A stretch of DNA of 64,000 nt, from positions 434,001 through 498,000 of the forward strand of contig NZ_LECW02000004.1 in assembly GCF_001042475.2 (NCBI RefSeq), in the 5' to 3' direction. The stretch comes from Bacillus glycinifermentans. GTDB lineage: Bacteria > Bacillota > Bacilli > Bacillales > Bacillaceae. Under the pieces are notes generated by a model. It did not search any database. It was not told the origin of the DNA and saw nothing but the letters and a program-made list of their open reading frames with translations. Position 1 is the stretch's first letter, and each line of letters opens with the position of its first letter. The position numbers and the translations under genes were made by a program. Shown here one piece after another: positions 8,326 through 17,106 of this stretch.

Positions 8326-9783
8326 ATGGGAATTATCAGCGGGAAGGAGTTTTTAGACCGATTAGACCAACTAAAAAATGAACTTTGGTTTGATGGCAAG
8401 AAAATAGAGGGAAACATTTCTGAACATCCTGCATTTAAAGGCATTCTGGAAACCAAGAGCTCACTTTATGATTTGCAAACGAGCGACGGCTTAATCGATG
8501 AAATGACGTGTTTTCTTCCGGAAAAAAAAGAGCGCATTGGATTGTCATACTTACAGCCGAAAACAAAAGAAGATTTAAAAAGAAGAAGGAGAATGATTGA
8601 ACACTGGGCAAGACACACACATGGAATGATGGGAAGAAGCCCTGATTACATGAACACTGTCATCATGAGCTTTGCGTCATCCGCCCCGCTTTTACATGAT
8701 AGAGAAAACTGTTTCCCTGAACATATTCAGTCACTTTACGATCAGGCGATGAAACACGACCTTTCGTTTACCCATACATTCATTACGCCCCAGGTCAATC
8801 GCTCTCAAATGAATATCACAACATCAGAGAATCCCATATCCGCAAAAATCGTTGACCGGAATGACAAGGGAATCGTGATTAAAGGCGCCCGCCTTCTTGC
8901 GACTCAAGGCGGCTTAACAGATGAAATTTTAGTTTTATCAGCGCCAAGATTTTATTTTGAAGAGGATGAAGCTTTTGCTTTTTCCATCCCCTCTAATACG
9001 CAAGGCGTAAAATTCATTTGCCGGGAATCGTTCGTTTTAGGAGAGTCTGCATTTGATCACCCCCTTGGTTCAAGGTATGAAGAAATGGATTCTGTCGTTG
9101 TCTTTGACGATGTTTTAGTTCCATGGGACAGGGTATTTTTTTATGGTGATGCGGAAACAGCCAATGGCTTTTTAGCCGCAAGTTCTTTTAATGCTTTTTC
9201 ATATCATCAGGTCATAACCAGACAAATCGTAAAAACGGAATTTCTTTTAGGCGTTTCCCAGCTTCTCGTGGATACGATCAATGTCTCTGAGTATCAGCAC
9301 ATACAGGAGAAGTTGTCGGAAATTGTCACCGGCCTTGAAACATTAAAGGCGCTTTTAGAGAAGTCTGAACATGATGCAATGTTAGATGGATGCGGATATA
9401 TGCGGCCGAGTTTGATTCCTCTTCAAATCGCCAGCACCGTCTTTCCTAAAATATATCCCCGTTTTACAGAGATCATTCAATTAATCGGCGCCAGCGGAAT
9501 CATGACAATCCCGACCGAAAGCGCTTTTGATTCTGAAATTAAAGAGGACCTTGACCATTATCTGCAAGGAACCGGTATAAACGGAAAGGATCGGGTCAAA
9601 CTTTTCCGCTTGGCATGGGATCTCACGATGAGCCCTTTCGGCACAAGACAAACTCAATATGAACGTTTTTTTTACGGGGACCCTGTTCGTTTGGCAAGCC
9701 GGTTATACCAATGCTACCCAAAAGAAAAATATGTGAAGGCGGTACAGGAATTTTTACATGTAAAAAATGATTCATCGATATAA
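8326..9783 (+). CDS. yoaI: 4-hydroxyphenylacetate 3-monooxygenase-like flavoprotein (HpaB/YoaI family)
   Basis: A 485-residue protein of the HpaB/acyl-CoA-dehydrogenase-like fold. It shows RMIEHWARHTHGMMGRSPDY near residue 90, FTHTFITPQVNRS, and the flavin-pocket stretch KGARLLATQGGLTDEILV. Members use FADH2 from a separate reductase to hydroxylate phenols next to an existing OH. The length matches B. subtilis YoaI. The start at 8326 has AAAAGGAGCG 6 bases upstream; the frame is open further upstream but without a ribosome site. No HpaC-type flavin reductase gene is adjacent. Divergent from the P450 at 8111. Confidence 0.85.
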   Translation: MGIISGKEFLDRLDQLKNELWFDGKKIEGNISEHPAFKGILETKSSLYDLQTSDGLIDEMTCFLPEKKERIGLSYLQPKTKEDLKRRRRMIEHWARHTHGMMGRSPDYMNTVIMSFASSAPLLHDRENCFPEHIQSLYDQAMKHDLSFTHTFITPQVNRSQMNITTSENPISAKIVDRNDKGIVIKGARLLATQGGLTDEILVLSAPRFYFEEDEAFAFSIPSNTQGVKFICRESFVLGESAFDHPLGSRYEEMDSVVVFDDVLVPWDRVFFYGDAETANGFLAASSFNAFSYHQVITRQIVKTEFLLGVSQLLVDTINVSEYQHIQEKLSEIVTGLETLKALLEKSEHDAMLDGCGYMRPSLIPLQIASTVFPKIYPRFTEIIQLIGASGIMTIPTESAFDSEIKEDLDHYLQGTGINGKDRVKLFRLAWDLTMSPFGTRQTQYERFFYGDPVRLASRLYQCYPKEKYVKAVQEFLHVKNDSSI

Positions 9784-9787
9784 AAAA

Positions 9788-9815
9788 ACAGCGGGAAAGA
9801 GCCTGATCCCGCTGC
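9788..9815 (-). terminator. Hairpin with minus-strand T-tract after yoaI
   Basis: CAGCGGGA and TCCCGCTG form an 8-bp stem; TTTTTTTA follows on the minus strand. It sits directly after the plus-strand yoaI stop and may block antisense transcription. Confidence 0.55.
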
Positions 9816-9824
9816 GCTATTAAA

Positions 9825-9862
9825 ACGAGGCTGGAATGACTCATAACACCGGCCTCTTTTTG
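9825..9862 (+). terminator. Terminator of the yoaI-like gene
   Basis: GAGGCTGG pairs with CCGGCCTC (one G-T pair) and is followed by TTTTTGT on the plus strand, about 45 bases after the yoaI stop. Confidence 0.7.
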
Positions 9863-10484
9863 TCCGTGAATGCTCCCGGAGCGAAAGTCTGTTGAGTTTT
9901 TGCTGATGCGGGAGGATTTTCCACAAACTTCAAATTCTATTCAATGAGCCATACTTCCTGATCTTATACTTTTCAATATAAAGCTTTAGACCTCTCCTCT
10001 TGTTTTATCAGTAAGACGGCTTAATGCGTCTTATCGTTTGCCGACAGGCCTTAAAAGTCAGTTATATCAATGGATTTTGCAACTTCTCGTGTGCCAATCG
10101 TGTCCAATCACCGATAAAACTTATCTTAAAATTGGTAATACCCTGTTGAAATGTCATGATTTTTATCCTATGATAAAAGACGTACATACGAATAATGAAT
10201 CGGGAGGTATCAAATGTAATACATCTTTTCGCTCGGTCAACTGATTTATCTTCATTGAAAGATACGATCGTCAAGGTTGGGAACTTCTATCCTGATCAAG
10301 CACTGCGGCAGCGGAGATACGCAATAATAGCCAATTCGTTTTTAAATGTTTGCGGAGAAGATCAGAGCTGCGTTAAGCATGAACAACATGGATAGCGAAA
10401 AACCTTGGTGACGGAGCAACTGAAGCCGTATGAAAAATAAAACTGCAGCATTTACTGTACCAGTTAAGTAAGGAGATTAATAGA
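9863..10484. other. 620-bp region with a duplicated promoter/leader but no intact gene
   Basis: The segment 10130-10216 repeats the promoter-to-start region of the lipoprotein gene at 4075-4171. Both contain the -10 box, AAAGACGTACATA and a G-rich ribosome site. Here the ATG at the equivalent place is followed at once by TAA, so no lipoprotein is made. The DUF4064-like gene starts about 270 bases further on. The stretch between contains only short frames, for example one of about 10 codons at 10379. Confidence 0.55.
10146..10174 (+). promoter_or_regulatory. Sigma-A promoter, copy of the lipoprotein promoter
   Basis: TTGAAA (10146-10151), 17-base spacer, TATGAT (10169-10174). It probably drives the DUF4064-like gene through a roughly 300-base leader. 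Confidence 0.7.
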
Positions 10485-10826
10485 ATGAAAAGAACAACTG
10501 AATTTGTTTTAGGTTTAATCGGCGGTATTTTTGGATTTTTTGGAGCGATCTTCGCTTTGTTTATCGGCGGTGTTGATGCCGCTTTTAACGGAAGCAGCGA
10601 AATTATCGGATTGGGCTGGGGAGCCATTTTCTTTTCAATCCTTGGAATTGTAGCCTCTATCGTTGTGAAAAGCAAGCCTAAAGTAGGCGGAGTTTTACTT
10701 ATCATTTCCGGTGTTGGCGGAGTGATTTCTATTTCTATGTTCTATATATTGCCTGCCGTTCTTTTGATTATCCCCGGCATCATGGGACTTGTTAGAAAAG
10801 ACAAAACAAATACGACAGCGGCATAA
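10485..10826 (+). CDS. DUF4064-like small membrane protein
   Basis: A 113-residue protein with three hydrophobic segments, roughly residues 5-28 (VLGLIGGIFGFFGAIFALFI), 42-60 and 68-105, and a short charged tail RKDKTNTTAA. The layout and starting motif (R-T-x-E-F-V-L-G-L-I-G-G-I-F-G) are those of the Bacillus DUF4064 family, whose function is unknown. AAGGAGA lies 8 bases before the ATG. Genes of this family are often next to small DUF4352-type lipoproteins. Here the promoter region is shared in sequence with such a lipoprotein gene 6 kb upstream, suggesting the two loci are products of a duplication. Confidence 0.75.
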   Translation: MKRTTEFVLGLIGGIFGFFGAIFALFIGGVDAAFNGSSEIIGLGWGAIFFSILGIVASIVVKSKPKVGGVLLIISGVGGVISISMFYILPAVLLIIPGIMGLVRKDKTNTTAA

Positions 10827-10828
10827 TG

Positions 10829-10855
10829 AGACCCCCTCAAAGAGGGGTTTTTCTT
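10829..10855 (+). terminator. Terminator of the DUF4064-like gene
   Basis: ACCCCCTC/GAGGGGTT hairpin followed by TTTTCTTTT on the plus strand. Confidence 0.85.
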
Positions 10856-10935
10856 TTATACTTCATACAGAACATTCCCTTTATCGATAGATTTCTATTG
10901 GACTTGATCTATTTCTCTATGTCCGGTCCCGCTTC

Positions 10936-12303
10936 TTACCCGTTTTTTATACCGAGGTGATAATACGCATAACAGAAGATGATTAACGGTACCCCGCAAT
11001 AGAGCCCGATTCGCTGATCAGGTATGAAAATGAGGCTGATCAATATGGCTCCGTATAAAACAAATCCGAGAATGGGAACAACCGGATACAAAGGCGTCCT
11101 AAATGTAAGGGATTTTACATCACCGCCCCCGGCGATAAAGCGCCTCCTAAAGAAAAATTGCGAAGCGCAGATCGACATCCAGACGACGACGGTGACCATT
11201 CCTGAAATCGAGATGAGCCACAAGTATACCGTCTCCGCAGCTGCAACGCTTGTCAGCAATGAAAAACCTGAAATTGTAATGGTCACCAGCAATGTGTGAA
11301 CCGGCACTCCTTTTTTAGATAACGGCGTTAACCGCTTTGGCCCCATCCCGCTTTTAGAAAGCGACCACAGCATTCTGGATGCGGCATACAGTCCTGAATT
11401 TGCGACGGATAAAACTGCTGTTAAAATGACAAAATTCATGATATCAGCAGCATAGGGAATCCCGACTTTATCGAGTACGGCGACAAACGGACTTTCTACA
11501 ACACCCGCCGTCTGATACGGAAGCATCGCAACCAGTACAAACATGGCCAAAACAAAGAAAAATAACGTGCGCCACACGACGTTTCGAATGGAACGCGGCA
11601 ATGTTTTTTCGGGATTTTCGCTTTCTCCGGCTGCAATGCCGACAAGCTCAGTCCCCTGAAATGAAAAATTCACCATCACAAGCGTAAAAAGAACCGCAGA
11701 CAAGCCGTTGGGAAACAGCCCTCCGTCAGTTGTAAAACGAGAGAAAAAAGGAGCCGGCTCTCCCCCCTTTAATCCGATCAAGCCAAAAATCGCTCCGCAC
11801 CCGATTACAATAAATAATACAATGGCTGCAACCTTAATGCTTGAAAACCAAAATTCGGTTTCGGCATAGCTTTTTGCTGACAATGCATTAATGAAAAAAA
11901 TCACAACCCCAAAGGTTAAACACCAAACCCAAACAGGTACCTCCGGAAACCAGCGCTGCATAAGAATTCCTGCTGACGTGAATTCCAGTCCTACTGTATT
12001 GGCCCAGCTGAACCAATACAGCCACCCGATCATGAAGCCCGTGGAAGGCCCTATGTATGTCGCGGCATACGACTGAAACGATCCTGACACCGGCTGTGCC
12101 ACTGCCAGTTCTCCAAGGCACAGCATGACTACATACATTAAAAAGCCGCCCAACATATAAGCCAAAATCGCTCCGCCCGGACCTGCCTGACTAATGGTGA
12201 ACCCGGAGCCCAAAAACAGTCCTGTGCCAATTACGCCGCCTAAAGCGATCATAAAAAGGTGGCGGCTTTTCATCGTGCGCTGCAATTCGTTGTGTTCTGT
12301 CAT
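10936..12303 (-). CDS. rocC: Amino-acid permease, RocC/RocE type (arginine/ornithine)
   Basis: A 455-residue APC-superfamily permease with about 12 transmembrane helices. The family signature [20 protein letters not shown] is at residues 17-36 and the substrate-site region [20 protein letters not shown] is near 215. It is closely related to B. subtilis RocC/RocE/HutM, which import arginine, ornithine or histidine. Its ATG overlaps the stop of the upstream rocB gene (ATGA), so the two are translationally coupled. Position after rocB points to RocC rather than RocE. Expected control is the SigL promoter at 14071-14054 with RocR. Confidence 0.85.
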   Translation of the reverse strand: MTEHNELQRTMKSRHLFMIALGGVIGTGLFLGSGFTISQAGPGGAILAYMLGGFLMYVVMLCLGELAVAQPVSGSFQSYAATYIGPSTGFMIGWLYWFSWANTVGLEFTSAGILMQRWFPEVPVWVWCLTFGVVIFFINALSAKSYAETEFWFSSIKVAAIVLFIVIGCGAIFGLIGLKGGEPAPFFSRFTTDGGLFPNGLSAVLFTLVMVNFSFQGTELVGIAAGESENPEKTLPRSIRNVVWRTLFFFVLAMFVLVAMLPYQTAGVVESPFVAVLDKVGIPYAADIMNFVILTAVLSVANSGLYAASRMLWSLSKSGMGPKRLTPLSKKGVPVHTLLVTITISGFSLLTSVAAAETVYLWLISISGMVTVVVWMSICASQFFFRRRFIAGGGDVKSLTFRTPLYPVVPILGFVLYGAILISLIFIPDQRIGLYCGVPLIIFCYAYYHLGIKNG

Positions 12304-13988
12304 GATATCCCTCCATCAGTATTCACTTTGCATAACCCCTGAAGCAAATGGACCGATGTTTTCCTGATCAGCTCCGGAAGCACCTTAAATGTATAAGGCT
12401 TGTACACTCTCTCCGTCCATTTATGCCCGTCTTTTCCGTAAACTCCCATATTAATTGACGGAATATTTAATTGACGAATATCTTTGAAAGGAATCGTCCC
12501 GATCGTGTCCCATCCGGGAAAGTTTCGTGTAAATGAAGCAATTTCCTCATCTGTTTCATGCAATGAGAGAAAGCTTCCATCCGCTAAATAAGGAAAGAAT
12601 TTTTGATATGCAAATGTTTCTCCTGTTTTTGCGGCCATCTCTTCGCAAGCTTCCTTTACAACCCTCAGCAATTGCCGGTCACGGGCGTCTTCCTCTCTTA
12701 AATAGTTATGGGGTAAATATGGCGGAGCATAAAATAGTATGACCTTTGCACATTGTTCCGGATCGAGCTTTTGCAGGGCTTCGACAACTTTAAAGCACCT
12801 CATTCGCAGCTCCAGATGCTCAAATTTCTGATGCGTTTTCTTTATACAGGAATCGGGGTCCCCCCCCTTTTGTTTCAATTCCTTAATATAATCTTCCAGC
12901 GTAATAACTTGAATGTTCCACGATATGTCCTTTCCCGGCAGATGGGTTCGCACAAGAAAATCGTCATAATAGTCCGATAATTTTTTCTCTGCGCAAGCAC
13001 ACGCTTCCAGCGCCACTTCATACAGTTGATCCATGACTTCTTTCGCGGTTTTTTCATAGATGAAGTAATTAAAATATAAATAGCTGCTTAGGGCAGTCTG
13101 AACATTGTACGTCTCTTTATTATCCCGCTGATACAGACAGGACGGCGGCAGGGTCAGTTCTCCTTCAATATTTTCGGCCAGATTCATGTTATTGTGAATT
13201 CTGTGTGTCAGTTCAGATGCGATGAAATTCGGGTCAATGCCTGACAATGTATCCCCCACATGAACCTCGCGGCCGTAAATATAAAAGCACGGCAGAAGCT
13301 TTCCGGCAGCGCCTGTATATATGTAGCGCGTGTCATCCCCATCGTATAGCGGTGTGATAAAATCTGTGTTGATGGCGGCCAGATAGTTGAATTGTCTTTC
13401 GTTTCTCAACCGCTTCAATTCGGAAACGGCTGATATAATCCCGGCGTGCTGACTTTCTTCATCAGGATTCGCCATAAATAAAATTTGTCCCGGCAGCTCG
13501 TCAAGATGCTCGGTAAAATATAAAATATTGACCAAATGAACAGCAATCCCGCTTTTCATATCAACAGAGCCTCTGCCGAACAGCCAGTCACCCGACAAAG
13601 CGTCTTGCCTGACGTCTTCATTAAATTCATATCTGGAAAAATAGTTAACGAGATAATGTGGATTGAGCGCATGATCCTTCAGAATCCCAAAATCTTCAAT
13701 GCCGACCGTGTCTAAATGTGCATGATATATGACGGTTTTTTCACTTCGATGATTGCCCGTTACTAGCGCAAATACATTTTTCCTGCCAAGCGGGTCACCT
13801 GGAATCGGCTGCTCCCATACCTGTTCCGGGTGCTTTCGGAAATAAGGAAAGCTTTTCAGTATCTGTGATATATGATCAGCTATGTCCCTCTCACCGGATG
13901 TTCCGTTCATACTTTTGATGCTGACCAAAAAGCTTGTGAGTGTTTCAGTTTTTTCTTCCAATGTCATGTTGTTGATTTGTGCATACAT
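12300..13988 (-). CDS. rocB: RocB, M20-family peptidase-like arginine utilisation protein
   Basis: A 562-residue protein of the M20 zinc-peptidase family. It shows the metal-site pattern [11 protein letters not shown] (His-x-Asp), [17 protein letters not shown] (Asp), and PDEESQHAG with the Glu-Glu pair. Length and sequence fit B. subtilis RocB, the middle gene of rocABC, whose biochemical role is unresolved. The start at MYAQINN (13988) has GGAGG 8 bases upstream; an in-frame start 15 bases earlier overlaps that site. It is the first gene of a rocB-rocC operon. rocA, which in B. subtilis precedes rocB, is absent here. Confidence 0.88.
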   Translation of the reverse strand: MYAQINNMTLEEKTETLTSFLVSIKSMNGTSGERDIADHISQILKSFPYFRKHPEQVWEQPIPGDPLGRKNVFALVTGNHRSEKTVIYHAHLDTVGIEDFGILKDHALNPHYLVNYFSRYEFNEDVRQDALSGDWLFGRGSVDMKSGIAVHLVNILYFTEHLDELPGQILFMANPDEESQHAGIISAVSELKRLRNERQFNYLAAINTDFITPLYDGDDTRYIYTGAAGKLLPCFYIYGREVHVGDTLSGIDPNFIASELTHRIHNNMNLAENIEGELTLPPSCLYQRDNKETYNVQTALSSYLYFNYFIYEKTAKEVMDQLYEVALEACACAEKKLSDYYDDFLVRTHLPGKDISWNIQVITLEDYIKELKQKGGDPDSCIKKTHQKFEHLELRMRCFKVVEALQKLDPEQCAKVILFYAPPYLPHNYLREEDARDRQLLRVVKEACEEMAAKTGETFAYQKFFPYLADGSFLSLHETDEEIASFTRNFPGWDTIGTIPFKDIRQLNIPSINMGVYGKDGHKWTERVYKPYTFKVLPELIRKTSVHLLQGLCKVNTDGGIS

Positions 13989-14053
13989 AACATGCTCCTC
14001 CATTTTTTCAACATTGTGATTTTGTAAGTATTCGTGCCTTATACATCATCATG

Positions 14054-14071
14054 ATGCAATATTTGTGCCTA
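14054..14071 (-). promoter_or_regulatory. SigL (sigma-54) -12/-24 promoter for rocB-rocC
   Basis: On the minus strand the sequence reads TAGGCACAAATATTGCAT, matching TGGCAC-N5-TTGCA with the GG and GC dinucleotides correctly spaced. It lies 66 bases upstream of the rocB start. RocR is the expected activator. Confidence 0.8.
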
Positions 14072-14214
14072 CCTGAAAAATTGTTATTTTCGTGACATTT
14101 TCCCCGGAAAAAACATAAAAATGGCGTGATGCACGCAGCAAATAGATGCAAAATAAATTGCGAATCGCCTTATTTTTTGCAGAAATAACGAAAAATTTTT
14201 TTGCACCCATTGCG
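14072..14214. other. Probable RocR enhancer region between rocG and rocB
   Basis: This AT-rich stretch carries several TGCA-containing repeats (for example GATGCAAAATAAATTGCG and TTTTTTGCAGAAATAACG). In B. subtilis, RocR sites lie in the rocG-rocABC interval and serve both units. The same role is inferred here from position and from the two SigL promoters; the exact sites are not defined by eye. Confidence 0.45.
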
Positions 14215-14216
14215 TA

Positions 14217-14248
14217 AAAATTCGGCCGCATGATTGCTGCGGCCGACG
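14217..14248 (-). terminator. Terminator of rocG
   Basis: TCGGCCGCA and TGCGGCCGA form a 9-bp GC-rich stem, followed on the minus strand by ATTTTTACG. Confidence 0.8.
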
Positions 14249-14253
14249 AATCG

Positions 14254-15513
14254 TTATACCCATCCTCTAAAGCGCGAAGCCTCGCTGATTTTTCTAACCC
14301 CCTCCATATATGCCGCTAAACGCATATCCACTTGATGGGTAAGAGTGGTTTGATATATATTTTGAAATGAATTGACCATAACTTCGCGCAGTTTCTTGTC
14401 GACTTCTTCGGCCGACCAATAGTACCCCTGATTATTTTGCACCCATTCAAAGTATGAAACCGTGACACCGCCTGCGCTTGCCAAAATGTCCGGGACAAGC
14501 AGAATGCCTCTTTCATTCAGCACTTTTGTGGCGTCAAGCGTTGTCGGTCCGTTAGCTGCTTCAACGACGATTTTCGCTTTAATATGATGCGCATTGTCCA
14601 TTGTAATTTGGTTCGAAATGGCGGCCGGTACAAGGATATCACATTCTTTTTCCAGCAATTCTTCATTTGTGATGACATCTGTAAACAGCTTCGTAATGGT
14701 GCCGAAACTGTCGCGTCTGTCAAGCAAATATTCGATATCAAGGCCTGCCGGATCATAAAGCGCTCCATATGCATCCGAAATGCCGATTACTTTTGCTCCG
14801 GCATCATGCATAAACTTTGCAATAAAACTGCCTGCGTTGCCGAAGCCTTGAATGATGATGCGGGCCCCTTTTAAAGAAATGCCTTTTCTTTTCACCGCTT
14901 CCTCAATGCATATGGTCACTCCGCTGGCTGTAGCGGTTTCGCGCCCGTGCGAACCTCCCAAAACGAGCGGTTTCCCCGTAATAAAGCCGGGGGAATCAAA
15001 TTCTCTGAGACGGCTGTATTCATCCATCATCCAGGCCATAATTTGCGAATTGGTATAAACATCAGGAGCCGGGATATCTTTTGTCGGTCCTACAATCTGA
15101 CTGATGGCGCGGACGTATCCGCGGCTGAGCCTCTCTAATTCACCGAAAGACATGCTTCTCGGATCGCACACAATGCCGCCTTTTCCCCCGCCGTACGGAA
15201 GATTGGTAATCCCGCACTTTAATGTCATCCAAATGGACAGCGCTTTCACCTCGTCTTCGTTCACCTCAGGATGAAACCTGACTCCCCCCTTCGTCGGTCC
15301 GATCGCATCATTATGCTGAGAGCGGTAGCCGGTAAACACCTTGACAGACCCATTGTCCATTTTGACCGGAATCCGGACTGTCAATGTGCGGATCGGTTCT
15401 TTCATCAGTTCGTATACTTCTTCGGAATAGCCCAATTTGCGCAAGGCTCTTTTTATAATCGTTTGTGTGGAATGAAACAGATTTAAGGATCCCTTCTCCT
15501 TAGTTGGTGACAT
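14254..15513 (-). CDS. rocG: NAD-specific glutamate dehydrogenase RocG
   Basis: A 419-residue Glu/Leu/Phe/Val dehydrogenase that deaminates glutamate to 2-oxoglutarate and ammonia, the last step of arginine/proline catabolism. It shows the glutamate site MTLKCGITNLPYGGGKGGIV, the catalytic region GPTKDIPAPDVYTN, the Rossmann motif IQGFGNAG, and the C-terminus ASRFRGWV. It is nearly identical in pattern to B. subtilis RocG, including the unlinked NAD-type layout. The start at MSPTKEK (15513) sits 7 bases after GGGGAG; the ATG two codons earlier is too close to that site. A perfect SigL promoter and a cre site lie upstream. In B. subtilis RocG also restrains GltC. Confidence 0.95.
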   Translation of the reverse strand: MSPTKEKGSLNLFHSTQTIIKRALRKLGYSEEVYELMKEPIRTLTVRIPVKMDNGSVKVFTGYRSQHNDAIGPTKGGVRFHPEVNEDEVKALSIWMTLKCGITNLPYGGGKGGIVCDPRSMSFGELERLSRGYVRAISQIVGPTKDIPAPDVYTNSQIMAWMMDEYSRLREFDSPGFITGKPLVLGGSHGRETATASGVTICIEEAVKRKGISLKGARIIIQGFGNAGSFIAKFMHDAGAKVIGISDAYGALYDPAGLDIEYLLDRRDSFGTITKLFTDVITNEELLEKECDILVPAAISNQITMDNAHHIKAKIVVEAANGPTTLDATKVLNERGILLVPDILASAGGVTVSYFEWVQNNQGYYWSAEEVDKKLREVMVNSFQNIYQTTLTHQVDMRLAAYMEGVRKISEASRFRGWV

Positions 15514-15571
15514 CTTCATACTCCCCTTATGAAAAATTGATGGTCATAAACAGCTGGAACGGCATGACTTA

Positions 15572-15585
15572 AAAAAGCGCTTTCA
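15572..15585 (-). promoter_or_regulatory. cre site in the rocG leader
   Basis: On the minus strand TGAAAGCGCTTTTT matches the cre consensus with one mismatch. It lies 62 bases downstream of the SigL promoter, the arrangement used in B. subtilis for CcpA roadblock repression of rocG. Confidence 0.75.
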
Positions 15586-15646
15586 TTTTACGAAGTATTC
15601 AACACATCATTGCATCCTCCCTCATATATCACTCTACAAGAATATG

Positions 15647-15663
15647 ATGCAAGATCCGTGCCA
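15647..15663 (-). promoter_or_regulatory. SigL (sigma-54) promoter of rocG
   Basis: The minus strand reads TGGCACGGATCTTGCAT, a perfect match to TGGCAC-N5-TTGCA. Confidence 0.92.
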
Positions 15664-15783
15664 GCCAAATCCGATGTGATGCTTACAATTCCATGCCGTG
15701 TTGGTTGATGAAAAATATGGAGTGTTTTTTAATAACGCGATGAAAGCTTTTTGGAAGCCTCGGTCCAGCTTGATTTTTCACAA

Positions 15784-15808
15784 AAAAGAGGCCGGGAAAC
15801 GGCCTCAA
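15784..15808 (-). terminator. Terminator of the TauD-type gene
   Basis: GAGGCCG/CGGCCTC hairpin with TTTTTTGTG on the minus strand. Confidence 0.8.
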
Positions 15809-15813
15809 AATCT

Positions 15814-16701
15814 TTATTTTTTACCGATCAGTGAGCTTGCTTCATTTTCTACATTCACCGGTACACTTTTTCCCACTGTCACCCGTCGTACGACACGATG
15901 TTCATCATAGTCGGCCACCGCGTAGTGTTGAGTGGCGAGATTATCCCAAATCGCTACATCGCCTTCGGTCCATTGCCAGCGAACCGTGTTTTCCAGCCGC
16001 GTAACATAATCATCGAAGATGCTTAACAGCCTTTCTGAGGCGCTCGTTGTAAAGCCTTCGATTCTTCCTGCAAAGCCGCCCAGCAGAAGGTGTTTTTTAC
16101 CTGTTTCGGCATGTACATGAACAACCGGATGCCTCGTTTTAAAAATGGTGGATTCGAATATCGCCCGGCGCCTTTTTCTCGCTTCATCATCAGGCAAGTC
16201 TTCTGATCTGGTATATGCATAATCGAATTCATTCGTGTGAATCGCCCATAATTGATCTGCCAGTCTCTTTAGATTCTCCGGAAGTTCTTCATAAGCAGTA
16301 TTTGTATTGGCCCAAACGGTATCTCCGCCAACCTTTGGAATGATCACCGCTCTTAAGATCGAATATTTCGGGACTTCCGGCGCGAATGTGACATCGGTAT
16401 GCCAATGGTTTGCTCTTGCGCCGCTGTCAGAATCAAGCTCGAAAATATAGTTGGATTTTTCTTTTACAGGCACCGTTGGATGGACGTACGGTTCTCCAAG
16501 CAACGTCGCAAATTCCTCCTGACCTTTATCATCTAAATGATGCTGTCCTTTCAAAAAGATGACTTTATATTCGGCCAATGCCTGTTTTAGCGTGTGAAGT
16601 GAACCCGAGTCTAAATTCCCGCTTAATGTTACCCCTTTGATTTCGGCCCCGATTCTTCCTGATACCGGCTTAATCGTAATTTCACCTGTTTGAACCGTCA
16701 T
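15814..16701 (-). CDS. TauD/AtsK-type 2-oxoglutarate- and Fe(II)-dependent dioxygenase
   Basis: A 295-residue TauD/TfdA-family enzyme. The iron facial triad is visible as H101-x-D103 (NHWHTDVTF) and H259 (ATQHYAVADY), with R273 in HRVVRRVTV as the 2-oxoglutarate-binding arginine. Such enzymes oxidise taurine, alkylsulfonates or alkyl sulfate esters and release sulfite or sulfate. The start at 16701 has GGGGGA 8 bases upstream. It follows a broken arylsulfotransferase gene and a yezD gene on the same strand, which together point to scavenging of sulfur from organic sulfonates or sulfates. Which substrate it uses cannot be decided from the motifs. Confidence 0.85.
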   Translation of the reverse strand: MTVQTGEITIKPVSGRIGAEIKGVTLSGNLDSGSLHTLKQALAEYKVIFLKGQHHLDDKGQEEFATLLGEPYVHPTVPVKEKSNYIFELDSDSGARANHWHTDVTFAPEVPKYSILRAVIIPKVGGDTVWANTNTAYEELPENLKRLADQLWAIHTNEFDYAYTRSEDLPDDEARKRRRAIFESTIFKTRHPVVHVHAETGKKHLLLGGFAGRIEGFTTSASERLLSIFDDYVTRLENTVRWQWTEGDVAIWDNLATQHYAVADYDEHRVVRRVTVGKSVPVNVENEASSLIGKK

Positions 16702-16709
16702 TGTGTTTT

Positions 16710-16983
16710 CCCCCTTCATGAATGAGCGTTTCAGGCAAAGCCTTTTTAAGTCCCAGTTGTCATGGACGAGATCAGCCCCATCTTGAAATCCGCAGTTCTG
16801 ACCTCTTTGAGATTCCCCAGTACATAACCTCCTGCACCTATTCGGACCCCCCGAAGCCCTTTCCACAGTCGGACTTCTTTACCGTTTATATCAATCAATA
16901 GTGCTCCGGGGTCTCTCAGCGCTGCTTGTTTTTTCAGGATGAAACACAGTCCCTCCTGTCGGATAAATCGTTGGATGCCCCAT
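16710..16983 (-). pseudogene. Remnant of an arylsulfotransferase (ASST family) gene
   Basis: The minus strand has a good start, GAGGAGAAAGAA then ATG at 16983, encoding MGHPTIYPTGGTVFHPEK. After a frame change it continues GALLIDINGKEVRLWKGLRG and GGYVLGN, then in another frame GFQDGADLVHDNWD. These pieces, in this order, are the N-terminal part of bacterial aryl-sulfate sulfotransferase-like proteins (about 450 residues). Stops and frameshifts separate them and the rest is missing; the TauD gene begins within the lost region. The recognition rests on remembered family pattern, so a translated search is needed to confirm it. Confidence 0.6.
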
Positions 16984-17058
16984 TTCTTTCTCCTCGTTCC
17001 CTTTTTAAAAATAAAAAGGTCCTCTTAGTTACTGTTCTTCTTCTAAGTGAACGGTAAA

Positions 17059-17100
17059 CTAACAGGAGCCCTTCGGTGGTCCGATCGGAGCAATATTCAT
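17059..17100 (-). CDS. Possible 13-residue peptide between yezD and the ASST remnant
   Basis: Immediately after the yezD stop codon, which lies within the SD-like GGTGAT, there is ATG followed by 12 codons: MNIAPIGPPKGSC, then TAG. The spacing (5 bases) is good and would couple it to yezD. It ends in Cys and is Gly/Pro-rich. It may be a leader peptide that senses cysteine for the following sulfur gene, or chance. No terminator/antiterminator pair is obvious beyond a weak CCTTTTT/AAAAAGG hairpin at about 17003-17022. Confidence 0.3.
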   Translation of the reverse strand: MNIAPIGPPKGSC

Positions 17101-17106
17101 TTTTTA

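Noticed and set aside
10373-10705. 110-codon minus ORF
   Set aside because: Antisense shadow of the DUF4064-like gene.
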